From contig JBCCQA010000010.1 of assembly GCA_039024635.1 (NCBI GenBank), positions 74,753-138,752 of the forward strand: a DNA stretch of 64,000 nucleotides, in the 5' to 3' direction. This stretch comes from Kuafuiihalomonas sp039024635 (GTDB lineage: Bacteria; Myxococcota; Kuafuiibacteriia; Kuafuiibacteriales; Kuafuiibacteriaceae). Each line of letters opens with the position of its first letter. The stretch's first letter is position 1. A program made the translations under genes and the position numbers. Shown here piece by piece: positions 8,859-17,455 of the stretch. The notes under the pieces are model-generated. The model was not told the origin of the DNA and did no database searches. It saw nothing but the letters and a program-made list of their open reading frames with translations.

Positions 8859-10384
8859 CGGAAGGTCCTCGTGGCGGGTCCGGCAAAGGCGTGCTCGAAC
8901 TCGGCACGCCCGTCCCTAAAGCTCTGGAAAGCGATCTTGGCAAAGGTGCCGTCAGCCAAGCGGATGGCGAACACTTCACCCGTCGCCGCCTCCTCCATCA
9001 TGACCTCGGAGAGGCCTTCGACGTCGGTCTGGTAGCCTGCCTCGGGCGCGGTGAACAAGGACTGAATACTGGCCTCGCCCGTCGTCAGGACACCGCCGCC
9101 ATTGGTTCGGATCTGGCCGTTGCGAATCGCGATGTCCCAGGCGTCGACCGCTTCATCCTCGACCTCGACCTCCCCCGAAGCCCGAAGGCTGAAGTAGGTC
9201 CAGGACTCGTCGTCGATGTCGAAGGTCGTCGAGCGAACCACACCGATCGTAGGCACCTGCCACTTCCGGATTTCGAAGTGGCCGTCCTCCCATGCGATGA
9301 CACGAAGCCGATAGGTCGAGCCCGACGCGGCGTGCGCCACGAACTCGGTATCCCGTGGACTCACGGCCCGGGTTTCGGGGTCGTAGTCGAACCAGTTCGA
9401 GAGAGCGCCGTTGGCGAGGGCCCACTGATCCATGGGCACCGGAGGACCAGGGGGCGGGACTAGGGCATCGAGGACGAATCCGTCTCGAGCGATGGTCTCG
9501 CCTTCGGCCTCGGTCACCTCACGACCGCCGCCCAGCCCACCGCCACTCTGTCCGCCGTTTGTTCGGATGAGGGTTCGGCGGAAGGCCAGGTCCCAGTCCA
9601 TCGAGCTGTTCGGGTCGCTCACTTCGACCACGCTCTCGGTCTCGAGATTCACGTAGGTGAAGGCTTCGTTGGAGCTCGCGTCGACGCTGAAGGTAGCCTC
9701 ATCGGCGTTCGGGGGGTCGATGGGGGCCCATCGAAAGGTCGGAAAGCCAGAGGTGCCGGCGTCGTTGTAGTAGTCGATGAAACGCACCTTGAAATATTGG
9801 TTTTCGGAGCTTCGGACGGCAAAGACCGCGTTGGCGCCGCTCAGGGTGTGGAAGCGGATGTCGTAGTCGAACCAGCCGGTGGGCGAGGCATCGTGGGACC
9901 TGCCCAAGGCGAAGTCGGTGCCGTCGTCGTTGATGAAGCTCGGTCGCTCGGGATCGACCTCGCCGACGGCGGGCAGGTCCACCCGGTACAGGGCGACCGG
10001 CGCCTGGGTCACGTCATCGAAGCTCGCGCCCGCCATGGGGGCGAGCTCGACCGGGCCCCGTCCACTGTGACCGCCGTTGATCTTGATGTTGGACCGGCGG
10101 AAGGCAAGGTCCCACTCCGCCACGTCGCCGGGCTCGGTGAGCTCGATGACTTCTTGAGCGTCGATGTCGACGTAGACCCAGGCCTCTCGATCGGAGGCGT
10201 TGGTTTGGGACACGAAGATCCCGGGCGCCTCTTCGACCGTCCGAAAGAGCTCGCCCTCGATGACAACCTCGCCGTTGTCGCTGCCGTTGTCGCTGCCGTT
10301 GCCCGCGCCATCCCCGGTGTCCACGGGCACGGCTTCACCGCAGGCAGCAAGAATGAAGGTCATGGGTAGTGTTAGCTTCTTCAT
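8855..10384 (-). CDS. Lipoprotein with three HmuY-like heme-binding repeats
   Basis: A 509-residue surface-type lipoprotein with signal MKKLTLPMTFILAAC (lipobox Cys15) and a Gly/Asn/Asp/Ser linker at about 26-38. Three copies of the HmuY core follow, each marked by W-D-(L/I)-A-(F/I)-R-x-x-x-I-(K/R)-(T/I)-NGG: residues 91-105, 264-278 and 416-430. Two copies also carry WFDYD (171 and 331) and a Tyr/Phe-rich strand (YFKVRFIDYYND, TYRLRVIAW). HmuY proteins of Bacteroidota bind heme at the cell surface and hand it to the HmuR receptor. The gene begins two bases after the TonB receptor stop and overlaps hmuT. Usual HmuY proteins have one domain; a tandem triplet is unusual. Confidence 0.85.
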   Translation of the reverse strand: MKKLTLPMTFILAACGEAVPVDTGDGAGNGSDNGSDNGEVVIEGELFRTVEEAPGIFVSQTNASDREAWVYVDIDAQEVIELTEPGDVAEWDLAFRRSNIKINGGHSGRGPVELAPMAGASFDDVTQAPVALYRVDLPAVGEVDPERPSFINDDGTDFALGRSHDASPTGWFDYDIRFHTLSGANAVFAVRSSENQYFKVRFIDYYNDAGTSGFPTFRWAPIDPPNADEATFSVDASSNEAFTYVNLETESVVEVSDPNSSMDWDLAFRRTLIRTNGGQSGGGLGGGREVTEAEGETIARDGFVLDALVPPPGPPVPMDQWALANGALSNWFDYDPETRAVSPRDTEFVAHAASGSTYRLRVIAWEDGHFEIRKWQVPTIGVVRSTTFDIDDESWTYFSLRASGEVEVEDEAVDAWDIAIRNGQIRTNGGGVLTTGEASIQSLFTAPEAGYQTDVEGLSEVMMEEAATGEVFAIRLADGTFAKIAFQSFRDGRAEFEHAFAGPATRTFR

Positions 10385-10386
10385 GG

Positions 10387-12414
10387 TCAAAATCTTCCGT
10401 TGAGTCCCGCGTATACGGTGCGGGGGAGGAGTGGGTTGTTTAGGTTGCCGGCGTTGGCCAGATTGTCGGCACCCAAGAAGGCGGAGACGCCTTTGTAGAA
10501 TCGCTGCTCGGCCCGAAGGTCGAGGGAAAAGACCTCCGGGATGAAGCGAGCGCTCTCTGTCCCATCGCCGTTGCTGACGAAGAACACCGAGCGCGAAGCC
10601 CAGTAGCCGCGGACCCAGGCCGACAACCCGATCTTCCGGGCCATCAAGAGCCCCCGGAAGGTCAGCAGATGGCGACTTCGTCCGGGCAGCTCCCGGTCCT
10701 GGGCCAAGTCTTGGGCGTCTAGAAAGGTGTAGCCAAAGTCCGTGCTGAAAAAGCGGGTCCAGGCCGTGATGAAGAGGAGCTCCAACCCTTGAGTCAGGGC
10801 CGACTCGACGTTCTCGTTTCTGAAAATCTGGCGTTGCCCGGGCGGGGGCGCATCCTCGGGAATGACGAAGACGATCAGGTCGTCCACGTCGTTGCGGAAG
10901 AACTCGACGTTGAAGCTCGAGCCCTCGAACAGGTCTTTGAGGATCCGCCACTCGGCGCCGATGGTCAGCCCTCGGGACAGCTCGGGCTGGAGGTCCGGAT
11001 TGCCCTGGACTTCATAGCCCACCGCCACGTTGACGAAGGTGAGGTTCAGCTCCCGAACCGTCGGCGCGCGGTAGCCGAGGCCATAGCTCGCCCGCAGGGA
11101 GAGCTCATCGATGGGGTTGTAGCGGAGGGCAATCTTGGGGGCGGGGAAGAAGCCGAACTGGGAGTCCACCTCCGCCCGCATGCCAGGCACGAGCTGGAGG
11201 CGGGGCAGGATCTCCCACTCGTGCTGGGCGTAGACCGAAAAGCGACCGCGGTCGGCCCTCTCTTGCCGGATCCGAGGGGTCTCGAGGCCTTCATAAAGAA
11301 GCTCCACACCCCCCGTGAAGTGGTGGCGGTCTCCGAACTCTCCGTCGTATTGGGTGACCATCGTTGCCAATCGGTCGGTGGTCCGTTGGTTCAGGTCGTT
11401 GAGGTCTTCGCCCAGCTGGTCCCGGATGAAGTCGTCCTCGAATTGGGTGTAGCTCACGGTGGCGTCGAGACGTCGGCGCGCCCCGAGGTCGACCCTGGGA
11501 CCGGCGGCCACGCTCCAGGTAGTGGTGTTGTTGCGGCGGCCGAAGACCGCCCGGGTGTCGCTGTCGCGAAAAGGATTGTTTTCGACTTCGTCCAGCTCCG
11601 CACCGATCTCGGTGCCTGACAGTTCACGCCGGAACACGTCGCCTCGCAGCCGGAGCCGCACCTTGGGACTCAGTCGGAACTGATTGGTGCTCTCGAAGTT
11701 GAAGGAGCGAAGCTGACTCCCGGTCGTGGCGACGTCGTCCGGTTGGAGGTCAAAAGCGTCCTGAAAGTGGAACCCGCCATTGACGCTTCCGGTCCAAGGT
11801 CCTTCGGAGGTCGTAAAGCCGGCCGACATGTCCAGGGTCTTGGGGCCGTCGCCGTCGACGATGCTCTGCGCTTCGTCCCCGAAGCTCCCGACCGCCAAGT
11901 GCACGTGGCCCCGAGGCTCGGTGGTTCCGTCCTTGGTGATGATGTTGATGACTCCGCCCAGGGCATCACTCCCGTAGAGGGCGCTCGCAGGCCCTTTGAC
12001 CACCTCGATGCGCTCGATGCGCTCGGCCGGAATACGCTGGAGGTCGACGACGCCCCCGACTCGTCCGTTGAGCCGCATGCCGTCGATCAGAATGAGAGTG
12101 TGTTGGGCGTCGAGTCCGCGGACCTGGATGCCCGCCCCGGCAAAGTTGTTCTCGACCCGGATTCCAGGGAAGCCTTCCAGTATCTCGGCCAGGTTCTCCC
12201 CGCCTGACTGCTCGATCTCGACCCGGGTCAGGACCTCGGTCCGGACCACGGCCTCAGCCTGCAGCTCTTCTCTTCGGGCTCCTGTCACCACGACGCGGTC
12301 CATGTCTTCTACGCTCCAATCGGCGGGTGCGGAAACTTCAGCCGCAACCGGATTGGGCGTTGCGACGGTGGAAGTCTCCGTCGCCGCCGCCATGACGAGG
12401 AAGAGAACGCCCAT
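10387..12414 (-). CDS. TonB-dependent heme/hemoprotein receptor (HmuR-like)
   Basis: A 675-residue outer-membrane receptor: short hydrophobic N-terminus, a TonB-box-like DRVVVTGAR (about 40-48), plug domain (ENLAEILEGFPGIRVENNF, IQVRGLDAQHTLILIDGMRLNGR, IERIEVVKGPASALYGSDALGGVINII) and a 22-strand-type barrel ending in Phe. The extracellular YRAP and NPDL motifs (GYRAPTVREL and VQGNPDLQPE), separated by about 20 residues, match the FRAP/NPNL signature of heme receptors. It imports heme with energy from TonB. It is the first gene of the heme operon, behind a Fur-type box shared with the divergent hugZ-like gene. Confidence 0.92.
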   Translation of the reverse strand: MGVLFLVMAAATETSTVATPNPVAAEVSAPADWSVEDMDRVVVTGARREELQAEAVVRTEVLTRVEIEQSGGENLAEILEGFPGIRVENNFAGAGIQVRGLDAQHTLILIDGMRLNGRVGGVVDLQRIPAERIERIEVVKGPASALYGSDALGGVINIITKDGTTEPRGHVHLAVGSFGDEAQSIVDGDGPKTLDMSAGFTTSEGPWTGSVNGGFHFQDAFDLQPDDVATTGSQLRSFNFESTNQFRLSPKVRLRLRGDVFRRELSGTEIGAELDEVENNPFRDSDTRAVFGRRNNTTTWSVAAGPRVDLGARRRLDATVSYTQFEDDFIRDQLGEDLNDLNQRTTDRLATMVTQYDGEFGDRHHFTGGVELLYEGLETPRIRQERADRGRFSVYAQHEWEILPRLQLVPGMRAEVDSQFGFFPAPKIALRYNPIDELSLRASYGLGYRAPTVRELNLTFVNVAVGYEVQGNPDLQPELSRGLTIGAEWRILKDLFEGSSFNVEFFRNDVDDLIVFVIPEDAPPPGQRQIFRNENVESALTQGLELLFITAWTRFFSTDFGYTFLDAQDLAQDRELPGRSRHLLTFRGLLMARKIGLSAWVRGYWASRSVFFVSNGDGTESARFIPEVFSLDLRAEQRFYKGVSAFLGADNLANAGNLNNPLLPRTVYAGLNGRF

Positions 12415-12431
12415 CAGACCTGCCGTAAGTG

Positions 12432-12454
12432 TTGATTCTGATTCTCATTGTCAA
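12432..12454. promoter_or_regulatory. Fur-type box between heme receptor operon and hugZ-like gene
   Basis: The 23-bp segment begins TTGATTCTG and ends CATTGTCAA. On the minus strand it reads as a -35-like TTGACA (12454-12449) followed by overlapping GAGAAT and AGAATC units. It lies 18 bp before the receptor start and 16 bp before the hugZ-like start, so one repressor could block both divergent promoters. The Fur assignment is inferred from the half-site pattern repeated in this region. Confidence 0.7.
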
Positions 12455-12469
12455 GTAGCGTCCCACTTC

Positions 12470-13279
12470 ATGACCGAGACGACAGGAACGAATTTGGACG
12501 AGCGCGAAGACCGCCAGCGCATCGGGAAAACCGAGGCTTCCGCAGGTGCGCGCGAACTATTCTGGGGTGCGCGCCACGGTGTGCTCTGCACCCTGTCCGC
12601 GAAAGTCGGCGGCTGGCCCTTCGGCAGCGTGGTGCCTTACGCCATCGATGCCCGGGGCCGGCCCATCCTCATGGTGGCCACCATCGCCGAGCACTTCAAG
12701 AACGTCCAGGCTGACGATCGGGTCAGCCTCTTCGTCCAAGCCGGCCAAGAGGCCGAGCAGAACCCCGAAGTCGACGTGCAAACCTTCGGTCGGGTGACAG
12801 TCATGGGCCGAGCCAGCCTGGCCACCCCCGAAGAGCGACAGGACATGGCGCCGCGCTACTACTTCCGCCTACCAGGGTCGCGGAGCTACCACGGCACCCA
12901 CGACTTCGTGTTCCTCAAGGTCGACATCGAGCGCATCCGCTACATCGGGGGCTTCGGGAAGATCTTCTGGCTCGACCCGACCGCCTTCCATGTTGATCCG
13001 CAGAAGGACATCTTGGCCGAGGGGTCCGCCGGAGCCGTGGCCCACATGAACGAAGACCATCGGGACGCAATGGCCGACATGGTCAAAGGCTTTTACGGGC
13101 TCGACGTCCCGCCGGCCGCGGTCGAAATGACCGCTGTCGACGAGCGGGGCCTTTGGATCGACGTGGCGGAGCACGGTCGCCACCGCATCGACTTCGAGAA
13201 GCCCGCCAACCCCGACACCCTTCGGGTCCGGGTGGTCGAGTCGGTCAAAGTAGCGCGGGCTCGCCTGGCCTCGGTCTGA
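12470..13279 (+). CDS. HugZ-family heme utilisation protein (FMN-binding split barrel plus DUF2470)
   Basis: A 269-residue cytoplasmic protein. Residues about 15-165 form a pyridoxamine-phosphate-oxidase-like split barrel (LFWGARHGVLCTLSAKVGGWPFGSVVPYA, HFKNVQADDRVSLFV). RYIGGFGKIFWL (about 157-168) is the conserved HugZ/HutZ motif, and HMNEDHRDAM with the C-terminal domain is DUF2470. HugZ/HutZ proteins bind heme and support its degradation to release iron. The ATG at 12470 starts right at the family's usual N-terminus. Divergent from the heme receptor over a shared Fur-type box, it is the likely intracellular heme-processing step for HmuTUV. Its 3' end overlaps the convergent protease gene by 35 bp. 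Confidence 0.88.
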   Translation: MTETTGTNLDEREDRQRIGKTEASAGARELFWGARHGVLCTLSAKVGGWPFGSVVPYAIDARGRPILMVATIAEHFKNVQADDRVSLFVQAGQEAEQNPEVDVQTFGRVTVMGRASLATPEERQDMAPRYYFRLPGSRSYHGTHDFVFLKVDIERIRYIGGFGKIFWLDPTAFHVDPQKDILAEGSAGAVAHMNEDHRDAMADMVKGFYGLDVPPAAVEMTAVDERGLWIDVAEHGRHRIDFEKPANPDTLRVRVVESVKVARARLASV

Positions 13280-14879
13280 CGGCGGCAGCCCGTCTTCGAC
13301 GGAGGAAGCCCACCCCTGCGGCCAGGCCGAGGGGCCAGAGGGCCGGGGGGCCCGCCGTCGCGCAGGACCCGTCGTCCTCGTCCAGAGCAGGGGGCGAGAC
13401 GACAGGTCCCGCATCCGAGCTCAGGGTCGGACCGAGGTCGGATCCGTCTGTGGAGCCCCCATCGACATCGACGGCGCTACCCATGTCGACCCCGGCGTCG
13501 GGTCCGCCCGACTCTTCGATGCCCAGAGCCATTCGAAGAGCGGACGCCGGCTGCACGAGACCGTAGCCGTAGAGAAGGTCATGTCCGTCGTCGCCGGGGG
13601 TGGCGAAGAAGGACTGCTCGGCGGTCTCCACGAGGAGCTCGGCCACCCGCGCCGCCGTCAGGCTCTCATCCGCCGACAAGAGGAGGCCAGCAATCCCGGC
13701 CACGATCGGACAGGACGAAGAGGTCCCGCCAAAAAGGACGGTGTAGTCCCCTTCGCTCTCACCGTCCGGACCGCTGATATCCGTGGTCAGCGTCCCTGTC
13801 GGCGCCACCACGTCCACCGCACGGCCTCGATTGCTGAATGGGGCCGTCTCGTCGAAGAGATTGGTGGCACCCACGGCGATGACGCCCCGAACCGCCTGGA
13901 GCTCCTCCGGACCAATCTCCCGGTTGTCATTCCCGGCCGCGAAGACGAGGACGGCGCCCAATCCCGCCCGCCCTTCGTCAGCCAAGGTTTCGAGGATGGT
14001 GCGGAAGGGGGTCGGAACCGGGACGGCGCCTACGAAACCCCAGCTGCTGGAGACCACGTCGGCGTCGATGTCGAGAGCGAACTGGTAGGCCGCAATGTCC
14101 GCCGACAGGGGGATGGGCTGGGTATCGCTCAGCAAGCGGACGCAGCGGAGGCGGCATCCTGGGCAGGCGCCGGAGATGCCCAGCCCGTTGTTGGTCGAAG
14201 CCGCGACCAGGCCTGCGCAGGCCGTCCCGTGTTCGTTGCTGCGTTCGCCGGCTTCGAAACTGGGAAGGTCATCGTCGTCGAGCACGTCTCTGCCCTCGTC
14301 GAACTTGCCAACCAAGTCGGGATGCTCGAGGTCACAGCCATTGTCGACGACCACGATGTCGACGCTCTCGTCGCCGGTCTCGAGGGCCCATGCATCCTCG
14401 ATGTCGATTCGATCGTAGAACCACTGACCCGGGTACTCCGGGTCGTCGGGTCGGAAGCTAGTCTGGCGCCGCTCATGGGGGAGGTGAATGTCGGGCAGAA
14501 CGGCCCGAACACCCTCCGGGCCGTCCTGCATAAGGCGAAGGCTGAGGGCCCAAGCGTCTTCATTGGCGCGACCCCGGACGCGGAGCAGATTGAGGCGGGG
14601 GGACGGAACGCCGACCACTTGGAGGCCCCACCGACGGAGTTCCGCCGTCGAGAGGCTCCGTTCCGGCTCCAGCCAGAGAAGAGCATGGGCGTCGTAGCCG
14701 ACCTCGTGCCCGTCCCACAGGAGCCGGTCGGTCGAAAGGGCGCGGGCTTCGACCCACCGCCCCCCATCGAACAAGCGCAGCGGCTTCGTGGGGTCGGGAG
14801 TGACCCCGGGCTCGGGATCCACGGCGGGCTGAGCGAGGGGTGCGAGGCAGGCCCAAACCGCCATCGTCCCGAATGTCAT
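13245..14879 (-). CDS. Secreted subtilisin-family (S8) serine protease with MYXO-CTERM-like tail
   Basis: About 544 residues from the ATG at 14879; an ATG at 14900 is in frame but lies inside the operator palindrome. After a signal peptide the catalytic triad is visible: Asp in DIVVVDNGCDLEHPDL, His in NEHGTACAGLVAA and Ser in GGTSSSCPIVAG, with the oxyanion Asn in FAAGNDNRE. A Ser/Asp/Gly-rich linker leads to a tail with DDGSCATAGP, a hydrophobic stretch and RRRRA, a MYXO-CTERM-like surface-sorting signal. It diverges from a HmuY-like lipoprotein gene across one Fur-type box, suggesting that it digests proteins, perhaps hemoproteins, when iron is limiting. Confidence 0.88.
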   Translation of the reverse strand: MTFGTMAVWACLAPLAQPAVDPEPGVTPDPTKPLRLFDGGRWVEARALSTDRLLWDGHEVGYDAHALLWLEPERSLSTAELRRWGLQVVGVPSPRLNLLRVRGRANEDAWALSLRLMQDGPEGVRAVLPDIHLPHERRQTSFRPDDPEYPGQWFYDRIDIEDAWALETGDESVDIVVVDNGCDLEHPDLVGKFDEGRDVLDDDDLPSFEAGERSNEHGTACAGLVAASTNNGLGISGACPGCRLRCVRLLSDTQPIPLSADIAAYQFALDIDADVVSSSWGFVGAVPVPTPFRTILETLADEGRAGLGAVLVFAAGNDNREIGPEELQAVRGVIAVGATNLFDETAPFSNRGRAVDVVAPTGTLTTDISGPDGESEGDYTVLFGGTSSSCPIVAGIAGLLLSADESLTAARVAELLVETAEQSFFATPGDDGHDLLYGYGLVQPASALRMALGIEESGGPDAGVDMGSAVDVDGGSTDGSDLGPTLSSDAGPVVSPPALDEDDGSCATAGPPALWPLGLAAGVGFLRRRRAAAVRPRPGEPALL

Positions 14880-14881
14880 AC

Positions 14882-14902
14882 GAATGATTTTGACAATCAT
14901 TC
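14882..14902. promoter_or_regulatory. Fur-type palindrome between S8 protease and HmuY-like lipoprotein
   Basis: A perfect inverted repeat: GAATGATT (14882-14889), five bases TTGAC, AATCATTC (14895-14902), followed by TCA, which extends the right arm to the CATTCTCA form. A -35-like TTGACA at 14890-14895 reads toward the HmuY-like gene. The site is 24 bp before that start and covers the upstream ATG of the protease. Confidence 0.75.
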
Positions 14903-14926
14903 TCAGTCCGGATCAAGAGCGAGGTC

Positions 14927-15829
14927 ATGGTTCGAACAGGGAGCCTCGCTTTGACCCTCGCCCTCGCCGTCACGGCCTGCGGCGGTGACGACCCCGAGCT
15001 CGACAACGGGACGGGGACGGCGGGTCAGCCGGATCTCGGCACCGGCACTGGCAGCGGAAACGGAACCGGCAATGGCAGCGGCAACGGAGCCGGGAACGGG
15101 ATGACCGTCGACATGGGCGGCACCGAGGACATGGGGAGCCCGGTCGACATGGGCGAGGAGCCCATGCTCTGCGAGCTCGACAGCGCCGAGTGTACGGACG
15201 AGCAGATTGTCGAGCTCCGCCTGTTCGAGGAGGTTTCGGACGCCATGGTTACGAACGAGGCCCTGGCCGGCGGAGGCTACCGCAGCGTCATCGACACGAC
15301 CGGAGGCGGCCTTTCACCCACGGAGGCCTACGTCTATGTCCGGTTCACGAACCAGGGCCTCGAGAAAGTCGAGGTGTCGGACTTCGACGCCTTCGAGTCG
15401 GGCGCTTGGGACATCGGGGCCCGTCGATTCGTCGTGCGCCTGAACTCCGGCGTCTCCGGACCCTCCTGTATCGAAGCGGCCCGCACCGCGCCGGACACCG
15501 AGTTCGAGACCTTGACCACCGAGCCAGAGGGCCTGCAGTACCGGACCGAGGCCTACTTCACGACGCCGGACTGCACCATCGTGTCGGACGGGTCGGGTAT
15601 CGGCTCACCGGGAACGGCCTTGTCGAGCTACTGGACCTACCGAGGCTGCGTGGAGATGACCGGCAACGTCTACGTCGTCAAGCTGGCCGACGGTCGGAGC
15701 GTGAAGATGGAGTTCGAGACCTACTACTCGCCCGACGTGCAGGCCGCCTGCAACGCGAATGGACGACTGCCTGGCGGCGGACCGAGCGGCTCTGGCAACA
15801 TGACCATCCTCTGGGGTTTCCTGGACTGA
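14927..15829 (+). CDS. hmuY: HmuY-family heme-binding lipoprotein
   Basis: A 300-residue lipoprotein. The signal peptide ends at a lipobox (ALAVTAC, Cys18); a long Gly/Asn/Thr/Ser linker (about 27-58) and Met/Asp/Gly-rich stretch (about 58-80) tether the domain. The HmuY core is recognised by AYVYVRFTNQGLEKVEVSDF and GAWDIGARRFVVRLNSGVSG, then a C-terminal KLADGRSVKMEFETYYSPD. It has extra cysteines compared with the triple-repeat protein. Predicted to take heme at the cell surface. It starts 24 bp after a Fur-type palindrome and is followed 4 bp later by a metalloprotease gene, so the two are probably one operon. Confidence 0.82.
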   Translation: MVRTGSLALTLALAVTACGGDDPELDNGTGTAGQPDLGTGTGSGNGTGNGSGNGAGNGMTVDMGGTEDMGSPVDMGEEPMLCELDSAECTDEQIVELRLFEEVSDAMVTNEALAGGGYRSVIDTTGGGLSPTEAYVYVRFTNQGLEKVEVSDFDAFESGAWDIGARRFVVRLNSGVSGPSCIEAARTAPDTEFETLTTEPEGLQYRTEAYFTTPDCTIVSDGSGIGSPGTALSSYWTYRGCVEMTGNVYVVKLADGRSVKMEFETYYSPDVQAACNANGRLPGGGPSGSGNMTILWGFLD

Positions 15830-15833
15830 CGTT

Positions 15834-17330
15834 TTGCACAAACGACCCTCGATTCTGATTTGGACTCTTCTCGGCGCCGCCTGCTCGCCAAGCCGAATCG
15901 AATTCGAGTCGGGCGTCATGGAGCTTCGTCCGGACTCTCCGGAGTCGACCGAGATCTTTCGCTACCGACCTTCCGACCAGGTCCAGAGCTTTGACGCCCT
16001 CGACATCAGGGTCCACTTCGTCGAGGAGGGCCCCAACGCGGTCCCGGACGAAGACGAGGACCTGAACGATCTCCCGGACTACGTCGAACTGGTGGCCGAT
16101 CGCTACCAGGGCTTCTGGGACGACTACGTGGACCTGGGCTTCCGGACGCCGCTTTCGGACGAGAACATCACGGACGGCAACGGCGGGGACGGTCGCTTCG
16201 ACGTCTATCTACTGGACTTCTTCGGGCGGGCCGACGGGGCCTTTTCGGTCGATGCCTGCGAAGGCGGGACGTGCACGGGCTACGCCGCCCAGGAAAACGA
16301 CTTCGCCGGATACGGCTACCCCAGCCTCGAAGTGGCTACGGACATCCTGGCCAGCCACGAGCTGTTCCACGCCGTCCAGGCCGCCTATGACGACGGGCAA
16401 GGGAGCATCCTTCGTGAGGGCACGGCGGTCTGGGCCACCGAGGCCCTCGTTCCCAGCTCCAACGACTTCGAAGAATTCATCGGCTTCTTCCTGGCCGAAC
16501 CCCAGCGCAGTCTGGACCAGGAGATCGCCGGCGTCGTCCTGGACGGCTTCGCCTACGGCTCCGCCCTTTTCTTCCAGTTCTTGACCGAGTACTACAGAGA
16601 CCCAGACCTGGTGCGCCGCCTTTGGCTGCGCTGCACCGACGGTACAGATGACGTCGCCGACCCGGAGTGGTTGCTCGCCCTCGACCGACTCTTGGTCGAT
16701 GCGTACGAGAGCAGCTTCGCCGAGGCGTACGTGGAGTTTGCGTTGTGGAACGCTTTCTCGGGCGAACGCCATCGGCTGGGGACGAGCTACGCCCAAGCTC
16801 GTCGCTATCCCTCTGTGGCGGCGGACGCGGTGGAGCTTCCTCTGGTGCTCGAACGACCTCGGCACTTTCGGGCTTCGGCCCGGTACCGGCGCTTCGCCCT
16901 GGATGGGAGCCGGTCCACCATCGCCGCCCAGCTCGCTGGCCCTGACGCCGACCGGGACGGGCTCCGGCTGGTTGTCTTGCTCTGGGGACCCGACGGCGCC
17001 CGCTTCCAGGTCGGCCAGGACGCCGCATCCTTGGAGGTCGAGTCCGAAGAGGAAGGGCTGCTCATCGTGGTCAACGATCGCATGCGGGGCGGAAGCGCGC
17101 GGGCCAGCGTCTGCGCGGGCGACGTCGAAGAGACAGCGGCCTGCGTGGCGGCCTTCGAGCCTGAGCCGGATCCCGACCCTGAACCGGATCCCGAGCCCGA
17201 ACCTGAACCCGGAACCGACCCAAGTCCCTCCGCACCGTTGGGCGAGGACGAAGCGGGCGGATGTCGAACACCCGGTGGCCCCATCGTGGGCGCCCCGCTT
17301 CTGCTCTGGTGGCGGCGGTGGAGGCTTTGA
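15834..17330 (+). CDS. Putative zinc metalloprotease of the MXAN_6640 type, lipobox plus MYXO-CTERM-like tail
   Basis: A 498-residue protein from a TTG start, 4 bp after the HmuY-like gene. It has a lipobox-like signal (LLGAAC, Cys17). The zinc site is HELFH at 175-179, followed by REGTAVWATE (194-203), which supplies the third ligand or catalytic acid as in related gluzincin-like proteases. A Pro/Glu/Asp repeat (about 446-470) leads to a C-terminal GGCRTPGG, a hydrophobic stretch and WWRRWRL, a MYXO-CTERM-like sorting tail. Having both an N-terminal lipidation site and a C-terminal sorting signal is odd; the N-terminal Cys may be incidental. The context suggests peptide release from iron- or heme-bearing prey protein. 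Confidence 0.75.
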   Translation: MHKRPSILIWTLLGAACSPSRIEFESGVMELRPDSPESTEIFRYRPSDQVQSFDALDIRVHFVEEGPNAVPDEDEDLNDLPDYVELVADRYQGFWDDYVDLGFRTPLSDENITDGNGGDGRFDVYLLDFFGRADGAFSVDACEGGTCTGYAAQENDFAGYGYPSLEVATDILASHELFHAVQAAYDDGQGSILREGTAVWATEALVPSSNDFEEFIGFFLAEPQRSLDQEIAGVVLDGFAYGSALFFQFLTEYYRDPDLVRRLWLRCTDGTDDVADPEWLLALDRLLVDAYESSFAEAYVEFALWNAFSGERHRLGTSYAQARRYPSVAADAVELPLVLERPRHFRASARYRRFALDGSRSTIAAQLAGPDADRDGLRLVVLLWGPDGARFQVGQDAASLEVESEEEGLLIVVNDRMRGGSARASVCAGDVEETAACVAAFEPEPDPDPEPDPEPEPEPGTDPSPSAPLGEDEAGGCRTPGGPIVGAPLLLWWRRWRL

Positions 17331-17455
17331 AGAAATTCGGGGTCGCGTCGAATCTCGACCTCATCGGGCTTGACCTCAGGGCTCAGCCGTCGTGAAGGAC
17401 TGTAAGCCCGAGACCGAGGAAGCAATTTCTCGGTCGATGCTTTTGGAGAGAATTG

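Noticed and set aside
13581..14954. 457-codon plus-strand frame opposite the subtilisin gene
   Set aside because: The minus-strand subtilisin has an intact catalytic triad and signal peptide; the plus frame matches nothing.
17150..17220. Pro/Glu/Asp repeat at the end of the metalloprotease gene as a separate repeat element
   Set aside because: It encodes a flexible linker before the C-terminal sorting tail and lies fully inside the gene.
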